From positions 1 to 33,407 of the forward strand of contig JAYSPV010000121.1 of NCBI GenBank assembly GCA_043721915.1: a DNA stretch of 33,407 nucleotides, in the 5' to 3' direction. The DNA comes from UBA668 sp043721915. GTDB taxonomy: Bacteria > Actinomycetota > Acidimicrobiia > Acidimicrobiales > Ilumatobacteraceae. The position numbers and the translations under genes were made by a program. This document shows, piece after piece, positions 23,697 through 31,931 of the stretch (the first letter of the stretch is position 1; each line of letters opens with the position of its first letter). The notes beneath the pieces are model-generated. The model was not told the DNA's origin and did no database searches. It saw nothing but the letters and a program-made list of their open reading frames with translations.

Positions 23697-24268
23697 CAAC
23701 CGACAGCGGGTCTGCCCGTCGGCTGCGCCTCACCGTCAGTATCACCCTCGCAATCGTGGTGCTCGATCAGGTCACCAAGCACTGGGCGGTCAACGCTCTC
23801 GCACAGGAACCTCCGCGGCACGTCATCTGGACGCTTCAGTGGAACCTTGCGTTCAACCGTGGGATGGCGTTCTCCAAGGGCCAGGGGCTCGGGCCGATCA
23901 TCGGGCTGGCTGCCATCCTCGTGGTGGTGGTGGTACTTCTCAGCGTTCGCAAGAACACGAGCACGGTGGTTGCCGCCGCCGCCGGTTTCATCGTCGGCGG
24001 CGCGATCGGCAACCTCGTCGATCGCTTGTTCCGTGACGCCGGGTGGCTCCGGGGTTCGGTCGTCGACTTCATCGACTTCCAATGGTTCCCGATCTTCAAC
24101 ATCGCCGACGCAGGCGTCAACGTCGGCGGTGTGCTGTTCGTGCTCTGGTCGCTGTTCGCCGGTCGCAGACCTCCGGCCGCGACGACTGCGACCGGGTCGT
24201 CACCCGATGAGCAGCTCACGATGTCGGGCGAGACGGCCAGTCTGTCCGACAGGGACCTGTCCTCATGA
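23693..24268 (+). CDS. lspA: LspA, prolipoprotein signal peptidase (signal peptidase II)
   Basis: 191 residues with four membrane spans. LspA cuts the signal peptide of diacylglyceryl-modified prolipoproteins in the membrane. Family blocks are VVLDQVTKHWAV near residue 22, WNLAFNRGMAFS near 50, GGAIGNLVDRL with catalytic Asp110, and IFNIADAGVNVG with catalytic Asp139. A polar tail of about 35 residues follows the last span. ATG 23693 overlaps the upstream stop (ATGA); the longer frame from 23645 reads through the DksA-like gene and is rejected. It overlaps the next gene by 4 nt. Confidence 0.95.
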   Translation: MTTDSGSARRLRLTVSITLAIVVLDQVTKHWAVNALAQEPPRHVIWTLQWNLAFNRGMAFSKGQGLGPIIGLAAILVVVVVLLSVRKNTSTVVAAAAGFIVGGAIGNLVDRLFRDAGWLRGSVVDFIDFQWFPIFNIADAGVNVGGVLFVLWSLFAGRRPPAATTATGSSPDEQLTMSGETASLSDRDLSS

Positions 24269-25179
24269 TCGAAGAAGAGATACCGGCAGCGCTCGCAGGT
24301 GAGCGCCTGGACCGCATCGTCTCACTCATCACCGGTGCGAGCCGCAGTGATGCCTCTGTCCTGGTGGCTTCCGGCGGGACATCCGTCGACGGTGAGGTCC
24401 TCACGATCGGCAAGATCCGTTTGCGTGAGGGCCAGGTGGTGGTCGTCGATCCGACGTTCCTGCCGGTGACGTCAGCGCCTGCGGCGGACGCATCGGTGGA
24501 GTTCACCGTCGTTCACGCCGACGAGCACCTGATCATCATCGACAAGCCACCCGGTCTGGTGGTTCACCCAGGTGCCGGTCATCCGGACACGACACTCGTC
24601 AACGGTCTGTTGGCCCAGTTCCCCGAGATCGCCGAGGTCGGTGAAGCGCACCGGCCCGGCATCGTGCACCGACTCGATGTCGGCACGTCGGGGCTGCTCG
24701 CTGTGGCGCGTACCCAGCGGGCATATCACTCCCTGGTCGACGCGTTGGCTGCTCGCGATGTCGGCCGGGTGTACCGCACGCTGGTGTGGGGTCACCTCGA
24801 CAACCCGATCGGCGTCGTCGACGCGCCGATCGGACGCGATCATCGAGACGCGATGAGGATGGCGGTGGTCGTCGACGGCAAGCCGGCCCGAACGCGTTAC
24901 CGGCTGCTGCGCGAGTACCGGACGCCGACCGAGGCGTCGTCGCTCGAGTGCCGGCTGGAAACCGGGCGGACGCACCAGATCCGCGTGCATCTGGCTGCGA
25001 TCGGCCATCCGGTTGTCGGCGATGGGGCCTACGGCGGCATTCGCAGCGGCATCCACCCTCCGCGCCCGTTCCTGCACGCGGCGGCACTGGAACTGGCGCA
25101 TCCCGTCAGCGGAGAGGCGTTGGAGTTCTTCTCGCCGATGCCTGCCGACCTCGCCGACATCGAGGCTGCACTGAGCTGA
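24265..25179 (+). CDS. rluD: RluD-type 23S rRNA pseudouridine synthase
   Basis: 304 residues: an S4-like RNA-binding domain (about 1-65, GERLDRIVS and SVDGEVLTIGKIRLREGQ) and a RluA-family catalytic domain. The catalytic Asp138 lies in HRLDVGTSGLL; other blocks are DKPPGLVVHPGAGH, PARTRYRLL and LETGRTHQIRVHLAAIGHPVVGD. Enzymes of this group make pseudouridines in helix 69 of 23S rRNA; substrate choice cannot be read with certainty, so RluC-like specificity is not excluded. The lspA-rluD pair is a conserved actinobacterial neighbourhood. ATGA overlap with lspA. Confidence 0.92.
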   Translation: MIEEEIPAALAGERLDRIVSLITGASRSDASVLVASGGTSVDGEVLTIGKIRLREGQVVVVDPTFLPVTSAPAADASVEFTVVHADEHLIIIDKPPGLVVHPGAGHPDTTLVNGLLAQFPEIAEVGEAHRPGIVHRLDVGTSGLLAVARTQRAYHSLVDALAARDVGRVYRTLVWGHLDNPIGVVDAPIGRDHRDAMRMAVVVDGKPARTRYRLLREYRTPTEASSLECRLETGRTHQIRVHLAAIGHPVVGDGAYGGIRSGIHPPRPFLHAAALELAHPVSGEALEFFSPMPADLADIEAALS

Positions 25180-25205
25180 GTTCGGCGGGGCTGAGTTCGG
25201 CGCGG
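25176..25205 (+). repeat. 15-bp tandem duplication over the rluD stop codon
   Basis: CTGAGTTCGGCGGGG (25176-25190) is followed at once by CTGAGTTCGGCGCGG (25191-25205), one mismatch in 15. The duplication includes the rluD TGA and a second TGA copy. Confidence 0.8.
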
Positions 25206-25215
25206 TGTGGCAGCG

Positions 25216-25686
25216 TCAGGGAATGATGCTGGCGGCCCTGGCGGGGACGACATCGGGCCAGGGTGCGACACCGCGGGCGGCATCGGCCACCGACTGCAGG
25301 GTGAAGCCATCGAGTATGACCCTCATGTGTTCGCCTGCGGTCTTCCAGATCGCGAGCAGCACACACTGGCCGTCGTGGTCGCAGGCGCCGTCTTGGTGCG
25401 GCTCGCCGAAATCGCCGAGGCTGATCGGCCCGTCGACGGCGCTGAGGATCTCGCTGATGCGGATATCCGCTGGGGTGCGGGCGAGCACGTAGCCACCACC
25501 GACGCCTCGCTTGGAACGGACCAGGCCGGCACCCTTGAGCGCGAGCAGGATCTGTTCGAGGTACGGCTGCGGGATCGCCGTGCGCTCGGCGATGTCGCGC
25601 ACCGAGGTAGGCCCACGGTCGGTGCCGTGCAGCGCCAGTGAGAGCAACGCCCGACACGCATAGTCACCCTTGCTCGAGACACGCAC
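25216..25686 (-). CDS. Rrf2-family transcriptional regulator
   Basis: 156 residues, the only gene on the minus strand. The winged helix begins VSSKGDYACRALLSLALHG and includes VRDIAERTAIPQPYLEQILLALKGAGLVRSKRGVGGGYVLAR, the classic Rrf2 pattern. In the region where IscR and NsrR carry three Cys for an Fe-S cluster, this protein has two, C102 and C108 (GACDHDGQC), so cluster binding is possible but not certain. A GTG at 25686 is preferred because the family begins MRxSxKGDYA and because a TACGAT -10 lies six bases before it, making a leaderless start likely. It is divergent from the phosphodiesterase gene 57 bp away and convergent with rluD. Confidence 0.9.
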   Translation of the reverse strand: MRVSSKGDYACRALLSLALHGTDRGPTSVRDIAERTAIPQPYLEQILLALKGAGLVRSKRGVGGGYVLARTPADIRISEILSAVDGPISLGDFGEPHQDGACDHDGQCVLLAIWKTAGEHMRVILDGFTLQSVADAARGVAPWPDVVPARAASIIP

Positions 25687-25692
25687 AACAGC

Positions 25693-25698
25693 ATCGTA
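25693..25698 (-). promoter_or_regulatory. -10 element of the rrf2 gene
   Basis: On the minus strand TACGAT lies six bases upstream of the GTG, with no Shine-Dalgarno between. The start of transcription should fall on or beside the GTG. Confidence 0.5.
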
Positions 25699-25743
25699 GG
25701 CCGCGCGAGCGTCGACCGGCGACTGCCTGAATGGCGCGGGAGC

Positions 25744-26895
25744 GTGGCCAGGTGGTGGACTGACACCGACGTGACTCCATCTCCGACTCTCCCGAACTAC
25801 TCCGGCGCCAACGTGCGTGGCATCGTGCCCGCGGTGCTCCGTCCTCGAGGTGCCTCCGCGCCGGCTTGGTTGCCGCCCGCGGTTGCAACGGCTCGGCAGG
25901 TGGTGCTCCTCGTGATCGACGGGCTCGGCTGGGAGCAGTTGCAAGAACGGCGCACGCTGGCGCCGGTGCTGTCGTCGATGACCGGTGGCCCGATCACGAC
26001 CGTTGCGCCATCGACAACGGGCACTGCCCTCACCTCGATCACCACCGGCCTCACACCGGGAGAGCACGGCATCGTCGGCTACAGGATGGAGATCGGCGGT
26101 GACGTGATGAACGTGCTGCGTTGGCACAGCAGCCATGGCGACGTCCGACGCCAGGTGGAGCCTGCGGCCACGCAGCCCTTTCAACCGTTCATGGGTGAGC
26201 GCGTGGCGGTGGTCAGCAGGGCCGAACTGGAACGGACAGCGTTCACCGAGGCGCACCTTCGCGGCAGCGAGTCGGCCGGTTGGCGGGCGATGTCGAGCCT
26301 GCCGGTGATCGTCGGAGATCTACTGCGTCGCGGCGACCGGTTCGTGTACGCCTACTACGACGGCATCGACAAGATCGCGCACGAACGCGGCTTCGGGCCG
26401 TTTTACGACGCAGAACTGCGTGCGGTGGACGCACTGGTGGGGAATGTGCTCGCATCGCTGCCGCCAGGCGCAGCGCTGCTAGTGACGGCCGACCACGGCC
26501 AAGTGGATGTGGGTGATCGCGTGGTGCATCTAGGGGCCGACCTGCTGCGGCTGTGCCGGCAGCAGAGCGGTGAGGGTCGCTTCCGCTGGCTCCACGCCCG
26601 CAATGGCGCTCACGCCGAGCTGTTGGCTGCCGCTCGTGAGCAGCACGGTCACCACGCCTGGGTGCACAGTCGCGCCGAATTGATCGCTGCGGGGTGGTTC
26701 GGCCCCGTCGTGAGCCCACCGGTCGCCGCCCGTTACGGCGATGTCGCACTCGTGCCCTTCGAGCCGATCAGCTTCGACGACCCGGCCGACTCCGGCCAGT
26801 TCCCGCTGATATGTCGACACGGATCGCTGACGTCTGCTGAGATGCTGGTACCACTGTTGGCGGCGACGGCAACAGCCCAAGAACAGGAGTCCTGA
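25744..26895 (+). CDS. alkaline-phosphatase-superfamily phosphodiesterase/nucleotide pyrophosphatase
   Basis: 383 residues from GTG 25744. The two-metal site of the NPP/phosphodiesterase family is visible: Asp59 in VVLLVIDGLGW, the nucleophile region APSTTGTALTSITTGLTPGEHGI (Thr near 91-92), YAYYDGIDKIAHERG (Asp and His), and LVTADHGQVDVGD (Asp, His). There is no signal peptide or membrane span, so it is probably cytoplasmic. The substrate is unknown. The start is uncertain: GTG 25771 (MTPSPTLPNYSG) is a good alternative, with AGGTGG upstream. The stop overlaps the bpa start by one base, suggesting an operon with the proteasome activator. Confidence 0.85.
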   Translation: MARWWTDTDVTPSPTLPNYSGANVRGIVPAVLRPRGASAPAWLPPAVATARQVVLLVIDGLGWEQLQERRTLAPVLSSMTGGPITTVAPSTTGTALTSITTGLTPGEHGIVGYRMEIGGDVMNVLRWHSSHGDVRRQVEPAATQPFQPFMGERVAVVSRAELERTAFTEAHLRGSESAGWRAMSSLPVIVGDLLRRGDRFVYAYYDGIDKIAHERGFGPFYDAELRAVDALVGNVLASLPPGAALLVTADHGQVDVGDRVVHLGADLLRLCRQQSGEGRFRWLHARNGAHAELLAAAREQHGHHAWVHSRAELIAAGWFGPVVSPPVAARYGDVALVPFEPISFDDPADSGQFPLICRHGSLTSAEMLVPLLAATATAQEQES

Positions 26896-27407
26896 TGAGC
26901 GACGAGTTTCCGCAACCCGACGGTGGCGGCGAGGTCGAGGTGTCGGCGCCCGTCATGCCGACAGCTGCGCCCGAGCCGATCACCGAGACCGTCACCGAGC
27001 CGGCGAAGGTGATGCGGATCGGGTCGATGGTCAAGCAGTTGCTGGAAGAGGTTCGCACCAGCCCCCTCGACGAGGCCAGCAGGGAACGGCTCGCAGAGAT
27101 CTACGAGCGCTCGATCGTCGAGCTCAGCGACGCACTGTCGCCGGACCTGCAAGAAGAGCTGCACATGCTCGCGCTGCCGTTCAAGGATGGCGAAGTGCCG
27201 TCCGAGGGTGAGCTGCGAGTGGCCAAGGCTCAACTCGTCGGCTGGCTCGAGGGTTTGTTCCACGGCATCCAGTTCAGCCTCTTCGCACAGCAGAGCGCCG
27301 CCCGTGCCCAGCTGGAGCAGATGCGTCAGATCTCGCCGGGCGCCAGCGGAGCGGCGGCGCAGGGTCAGGTCGTCGAAGCCAACGAGCGGCCCGGAACGTA
27401 TCTCTGA
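26895..27407 (+). CDS. bpa: Bpa/PafE, ATP-independent proteasome activator (DUF2587)
   Basis: 170 residues. The central helical part reads VMRIGSMVKQLLEEVRTSPLDEASRERL ... and AQLVGWLEGLFHGIQFSLFAQQSAARAQLEQMRQ, closely resembling mycobacterial PafE. The extreme C-terminus is RPGTYL; the mycobacterial protein ends GQYL, and such a Tyr-Leu end docks into the 20S alpha ring and opens the gate. Bpa forms a dodecameric ring and delivers unfolded proteins without ATP or Pup. The N-terminal 35 residues are acidic and disordered. AGGAG (26885-26889) precedes ATG 26895. A proteasome must be encoded elsewhere; no pup or prc gene is in the window. Confidence 0.92.
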   Translation: MSDEFPQPDGGGEVEVSAPVMPTAAPEPITETVTEPAKVMRIGSMVKQLLEEVRTSPLDEASRERLAEIYERSIVELSDALSPDLQEELHMLALPFKDGEVPSEGELRVAKAQLVGWLEGLFHGIQFSLFAQQSAARAQLEQMRQISPGASGAAAQGQVVEANERPGTYL

Positions 27408-27436
27408 CTTCGTCGCGTGTGCCGGGGGCCTCGCGG

Positions 27437-27465
27437 TTTCGCTCGGCCCTGTTCGCGGCTAGGGT
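27437..27465 (+). promoter_or_regulatory. possible dnaE promoter
   Basis: TAGGGT (27460-27465) as -10 with TTTCGC (27437-27442) as a poor -35 at 17 bp, in the 147-bp gap after bpa. It gives a leader of about 80 nt. Confidence 0.35.
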
Positions 27466-27554
27466 CGATGCGAATCACAGGCGTGTAGTCCCGCCCGTCC
27501 GGTCTGTTGTCCTGTCCCATCGTTGTCGTTCGTCGTCAGAGGAGGTCTGCGCCT

Positions 27555-30500
27555 GTGGGCGACTCGTTCACCCACCTGCACGTCCACACCGAGTTCTCGA
27601 TGCTGGATGGCGCAGCGCGGCTCGACGAGCTCGTGGCGAAGGCGGTGCACGACGGCCAGCCCGGCCTCGGTATCACCGACCACGGCAACATGTACGGCAC
27701 GCTCGAGTTCTTCAAGGAATGCCGCAATCAAGGTGTGAAGCCGATCATCGGCACCGAGGCGTACATGGCCTACGACAGCCGTTTCGAGCGACCTGCGCGT
27801 CGGGGCCGTGTCGACGACTCGGGGGGCGACACGGAAGGCGGAAAGAAGCTCTACTACCACCTGACGCTGCTGGCCGAGAACAACCAGGGGTATCGCAACC
27901 TCATCCAGCTGGCCAGCCTGGCCTTCCTGGAGGGGTACTACTACAAGCCGCGGATGGACTGGGAGCTGCTCGAGAAGTACCACGAAGGCCTGATCGCCAC
28001 CACCGGCTGCCTCGGCGGCCACGTGCTGCAGGCCCTGCTGCAGGGCGACGAGAAGGGTGCGATGCAGAAGGCCGGCCGCCTGCAGGAGATCTTCGGAAAG
28101 GACAACCTGTTCGTCGAACTGCAGGATCACGGTCTGCAGGCTCAGCGCGACACCAATCCGAAACTGATCGAGATCGCCAAGAAGATCGGCGCACCGGTCC
28201 TCGCCACCAACGACTCGCACTACGTCCATCGGGAGGATCACGAGTCGCACGATGCGCTGCTCTGCGTGCAGACGGGTGCGCTGATCAGCGACCCGAAGCG
28301 GTTCAAGTTCGAGGGCAACGAGCACTACCTGAAGAGTGCGGCGGAGATGCGGTACCTCTTCCGCGACATTCCCGAGGCATGCGACAACACGCTGTGGATC
28401 GCGGAGCGCGCGGAGGTCGAGATCGAGTTCGGCAAGCCGCTGCTGCCGAACTTCCCGATCCCCGAGGGCTTCGACGACGATGCCGGCTACCTCGATCACC
28501 TCACGTGGGAGGGCGCCAAGATGCGTTGGGGCGAGGTCTTGCCCAATGCTGCGGTCGAGCGCATCGCCTACGAGCTGCAGGTCATCAAGAACATGGGGTT
28601 CGCCTCCTACTTCCTGATCGTCTGGGACCTGATCAAACACGCCAAGGACGCGGGCATCCGGGTCGGCCCGGGGCGTGGCTCCGCGGCCGGGTGTGCGGTG
28701 GCGTACAGCCTGCGCATCACCGACCTCGACCCGATCAAGTACGACTTGCTGTTCGAACGGTTCCTGAACCCCAGCCGAATCTCGATGCCCGACATCGACA
28801 TGGACTTCGACTCGCGCTATCGCGACGAGATGATCCGCTATGCAGCGGCGAAGTACGGCCGCGACCACGTCGCCCAGATCATCACCTTCGGCACCATCAA
28901 AGCTCGCAACGCCGTTCGCGATGCGGCTCGTGTGCTCGGGTACCCGTACGGCATGGGTGACAAGGTCGCCAAGCTGATGCCGCCGCTGGTGATGGGTCGC
29001 GACACCCCCCTGAAGTACTGCTTCGAGGAGAACCCGAAGTACGCCGACGGGTTCAAGGCCGCCGCCGAGCTGCGGGCAACGGTGGAAGCCGACCCCGATG
29101 TCAAGCGGGTCGTACAGGTGGCCAAGGGCCTCGAGGGCCTCAAGCGCAGCGATGGTATCCATGCCGCAGCGGTGGTGATCACCAAGGAGAAGCTCACCGA
29201 CTACCTGCCGATCCAACGCAAGCCGGTCGCAGGGAGCGACCCCAACGACGCCCCGATCGTGACGCAGTTCGAGATGCACGGTGTCGAGGAACTAGGCCTC
29301 TTGAAGATGGACTTCCTGGGTCTGCGCAACCTCGACGTCATCTCCGACACGATGGCGATGATCAGGGCCACGAAGGATCCCGAGTTCGACATCGATGCGA
29401 TCAGGCTCGACGACCAACCCGTCTTCGACCTGATGGCACGTGGCGACACGATGGGGGTGTTCCAGCTCGAGTCGCCGCCGATGAGAGCGCTACTGCGCTC
29501 GCTGGCGCCCACATCGTTCGAAGACGTCTCCGCTGTGCTGGCGCTGTACCGGCCAGGGCCGATGAGCGTGAACATGCACTACGACTACGCCGATCGCAAG
29601 AACAATCGGCAACCGGTCGAGTACTTCCACCCAGATGCGCAGGAAGTGCTCGGCGACACCTACGGCCTGATGATCTATCAGGAGAGCGTGATGCGCGTCG
29701 CGCAGAAGTTCGCGGGCTACTCGCTGGCCGAGGCCGACAGCCTGCGCAAGGCGATGGGCAAGAAGTCGCGCGAGGTCATGGCCGAGGAGCGCAGCAGTTT
29801 CGAGGACGGCTGCGAGCGAATGAACTACGGGCGCGAACTGGGCGAGAAGCTGTTCGACGTGATCGCGAAGTTTGCCGACTATGCCTTCAACAAGAGCCAC
29901 ACCTTCGGCTACGGCCTGGTCACCTACCAGACCGCGTTCCTGAAGGCGCACTACCCGGTCGAATACATGGCCTGCCTGCTCACGAGCGTGAAGAGCAATC
30001 TCGACAAAGCTGCGGTGTACCTCAGCGATGCTCGCGCCACTGGAGTGAAGGTGCTCACGCCCGACATCAATCGCAGCATCACCGACTTCGCTGCGCTGAT
30101 GCCGAACGAGGTGCCGATCGACGTGGAGTTGCCCGTCGGAAGCCCCGGGGCCATCACCTTCGGTCTGTCGGCGATCCGCAACGTCGGCGAGGGTCTGGTG
30201 GAACTGCTGTTGCGTGAGCGGGACGACAACGGGCCATTCGACTCGTTCCACGACTACGCCGAGCGCGTGCCCGAGCCCGTGCTCAACAAGCGAACCGTCG
30301 AGTCGCTGATCAAGGCGGGTGCGTTCGATTCGCTCGGGCATCCCCGCAAGGGTCTGCTGATGGTGTTCGAGCAGATCATCGATGGCACGGTCGTGCGGCG
30401 CCGCGAACGCGACCAAGGGGTGATGAGCCTCTTCGGTGATCTCGGTGACAGCACCGTCGGTGGTGGCTTCAACGAGCGGATCTCGGTTCCTGCGGTCGAG

Positions 30501-31124
30501 TTCGACAAGAGCGACCGACTGAAGTTCGAGAAGGAGATGCTCGGTCTGTACGTGAGCGACCACCCGCTGCTGGGCGTCGAGGCCGCGCTGCGTCGCAAGG
30601 TGGACTGCACCGTTGCCGACGCGCAAGAGCGTGAGGACTCTGCCATGGTCGTGCTCGGCGGGGTGATCACGAACCTGTCGCGCAAGTTCACCAAGAAGGG
30701 CGACCAGATGGCCGTCTTCGTGCTGGAAGACCTCGACGCAGCCATCGAATGCACGGTGTTCCCCAGGGTGCTGATGGAGCAGGGCCACAAGCTGGTCGAC
30801 GATGCGATCGTCACCGTCAAGGGGCGCATCGACAAGCGCGACGAGACCCGGGTGGGCTTCATGGTGCAGGACGTGCAGATCCTCGAGGGGCTCGAGACCG
30901 GCAACTCGGCACCATTGCGGCTGCGGGTGCCGGCCACCTCGCTCAACGAACTGAAGATCCATCAGATCCGCAAGATCCTGCGCGAGCACCCCGGCGACTC
31001 GCCGGTCTACCTGCACATCGGGCAGGGCAAGGTGCTGCGCCTCGCCGACGATTTCTGTGTGGATCTCGATCGGGTGGTCGGCGAGCTACGGATGGCACTC
31101 GGCCACGACGCAGTGGTGCTCTGA
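27555..31124 (+). CDS. dnaE: DnaE, replicative DNA polymerase III alpha subunit
   Basis: 1189 residues, close to the mycobacterial DnaE1 length. Parts in order: PHP domain with HLHVHTEFS (His7, His9, His11), ITDHGNMYG, TTGCLGGH and ATNDSHYVHRED, all metal ligands that make PHP proofreading activity plausible; the polymerase core with GPGRGSAAG and PDIDMDF (catalytic Asp413, Asp415); fingers and a beta-binding region; an OB domain (about 1030-1110, MVVLGGVITNLSRKFTKKG). The GTG at 27555 is chosen because AGAGGAGG (27538-27545) sits 9 nt before it and the protein then begins MGDSFTHLHVH; the frame open from 27507 adds a non-conserved extension. An actinobacterial DnaE1 PHP domain is known to proofread in mycobacteria, so no epsilon subunit is needed. 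Confidence 0.96.
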   Translation: MGDSFTHLHVHTEFSMLDGAARLDELVAKAVHDGQPGLGITDHGNMYGTLEFFKECRNQGVKPIIGTEAYMAYDSRFERPARRGRVDDSGGDTEGGKKLYYHLTLLAENNQGYRNLIQLASLAFLEGYYYKPRMDWELLEKYHEGLIATTGCLGGHVLQALLQGDEKGAMQKAGRLQEIFGKDNLFVELQDHGLQAQRDTNPKLIEIAKKIGAPVLATNDSHYVHREDHESHDALLCVQTGALISDPKRFKFEGNEHYLKSAAEMRYLFRDIPEACDNTLWIAERAEVEIEFGKPLLPNFPIPEGFDDDAGYLDHLTWEGAKMRWGEVLPNAAVERIAYELQVIKNMGFASYFLIVWDLIKHAKDAGIRVGPGRGSAAGCAVAYSLRITDLDPIKYDLLFERFLNPSRISMPDIDMDFDSRYRDEMIRYAAAKYGRDHVAQIITFGTIKARNAVRDAARVLGYPYGMGDKVAKLMPPLVMGRDTPLKYCFEENPKYADGFKAAAELRATVEADPDVKRVVQVAKGLEGLKRSDGIHAAAVVITKEKLTDYLPIQRKPVAGSDPNDAPIVTQFEMHGVEELGLLKMDFLGLRNLDVISDTMAMIRATKDPEFDIDAIRLDDQPVFDLMARGDTMGVFQLESPPMRALLRSLAPTSFEDVSAVLALYRPGPMSVNMHYDYADRKNNRQPVEYFHPDAQEVLGDTYGLMIYQESVMRVAQKFAGYSLAEADSLRKAMGKKSREVMAEERSSFEDGCERMNYGRELGEKLFDVIAKFADYAFNKSHTFGYGLVTYQTAFLKAHYPVEYMACLLTSVKSNLDKAAVYLSDARATGVKVLTPDINRSITDFAALMPNEVPIDVELPVGSPGAITFGLSAIRNVGEGLVELLLRERDDNGPFDSFHDYAERVPEPVLNKRTVESLIKAGAFDSLGHPRKGLLMVFEQIIDGTVVRRRERDQGVMSLFGDLGDSTVGGGFNERISVPAVEFDKSDRLKFEKEMLGLYVSDHPLLGVEAALRRKVDCTVADAQEREDSAMVVLGGVITNLSRKFTKKGDQMAVFVLEDLDAAIECTVFPRVLMEQGHKLVDDAIVTVKGRIDKRDETRVGFMVQDVQILEGLETGNSAPLRLRVPATSLNELKIHQIRKILREHPGDSPVYLHIGQGKVLRLADDFCVDLDRVVGELRMALGHDAVVL

Positions 31125-31183
31125 AGCCTCGCTGGAGCGGCCTGCGGAGGCTCGGACAGCGCGCTGTCGCGGGCAACCTTGCC
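31125..31183 (+). terminator. three successive inverted repeats behind dnaE
   Basis: AGCCTC/GAGGCT (31125-31130 and 31147-31152), the perfect 14-bp palindrome GACAGCGCGCTGTC (31155-31168) and GGCAA/TTGCC (31172-31176 and 31179-31183) follow the dnaE stop in a row. No T-run is present, so a factor-dependent terminator or mRNA 3' stabiliser is more likely than a classical intrinsic terminator. Confidence 0.45.
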
Positions 31184-31277
31184 GTTCAGCGCAGGAAAAC
31201 CGACAATCTGCTGGCAGAATAGGGGACTCAGGTCACACCTCGGAATGGGGTACGAGTTCGACAGGAGCATCAGGGCA

Positions 31278-31931
31278 ATGCAAATCCAGGTGGAAACCAG
31301 GGACTGCGCCGCGCTGAACGACGCCGACCTCGACGAGATGGCGTCGATGGGCGGCGCGTTCGACATCGGGGTCCTGTCCAAGGCCAAGGAAGACTGGGTG
31401 CTCAGCACCACGGCCCGGGTCGAGGGCAAGCTGCACGGCTGCAACTTCTCGACGCTCGAGCGCATCGGCGGCACCCCGTGCGTGCTGCTCGGCCTGCTCA
31501 GCGTGAAGCGCACGTCCAAGCGCGATCAGGTGCTCAGGGGCCTGATGAACGAGTCGTTCCATCGTGCACTGATGGCGTTCCCGGATGAGGACGTCGTCGT
31601 CGGCTCGCGCTTCGCCCTTCCCGACGGGCTCGAGGCATTTCGCCATGTCGACGAACTGATCCCCCGCCCCGGCCACCGTGCCGTCGGCGAGGAGCGAGCC
31701 TGGGGCCGTCGGCTTGCCAAGCGATTCGGTGTCGACGGGCAGTACGACGAGCAGAGCTTCGTGGCGAAGTCGAGCGGCCACGGCTTTCTCGATCACGAGT
31801 CGCTGAAGGCCGACAAGATCAAGCCTGAGCTCGCGGCGCTGTTCTCGACCGTCACGGTGAAGACCAGCGGCTCGCTCGTGGTGCACGGCTGGGTCATGGC
31901 CGAAGAGCTCGTCAAGCTGGGCAAGCGCTGA
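31278..31931 (+). CDS. uncharacterised protein, possibly GNAT-like
   Basis: 217 residues from ATG 31278, with ACAGGAG (31261-31267) 10 nt upstream. I do not recognise a family with confidence. The pattern of a beta-strand core (VLLGLLSVKRTSKRDQVLRGLMNESFHRAL) followed by VVVGSRFALPDGLEAFRH and ELIPRP resembles the layout of GNAT acetyltransferases, but the glycine-rich acetyl-CoA loop (Q/R-x2-G-x-G/A) is not seen. The C-terminal part has FLDHESLKADKIKPELAALF and SLVVHGWVMAEELVKLGKR. There is no signal peptide or membrane span. Its stop lies within the CTGA overlap with the nitroreductase gene, so the two are likely cotranscribed. Confidence 0.7.
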   Translation: MQIQVETRDCAALNDADLDEMASMGGAFDIGVLSKAKEDWVLSTTARVEGKLHGCNFSTLERIGGTPCVLLGLLSVKRTSKRDQVLRGLMNESFHRALMAFPDEDVVVGSRFALPDGLEAFRHVDELIPRPGHRAVGEERAWGRRLAKRFGVDGQYDEQSFVAKSSGHGFLDHESLKADKIKPELAALFSTVTVKTSGSLVVHGWVMAEELVKLGKR

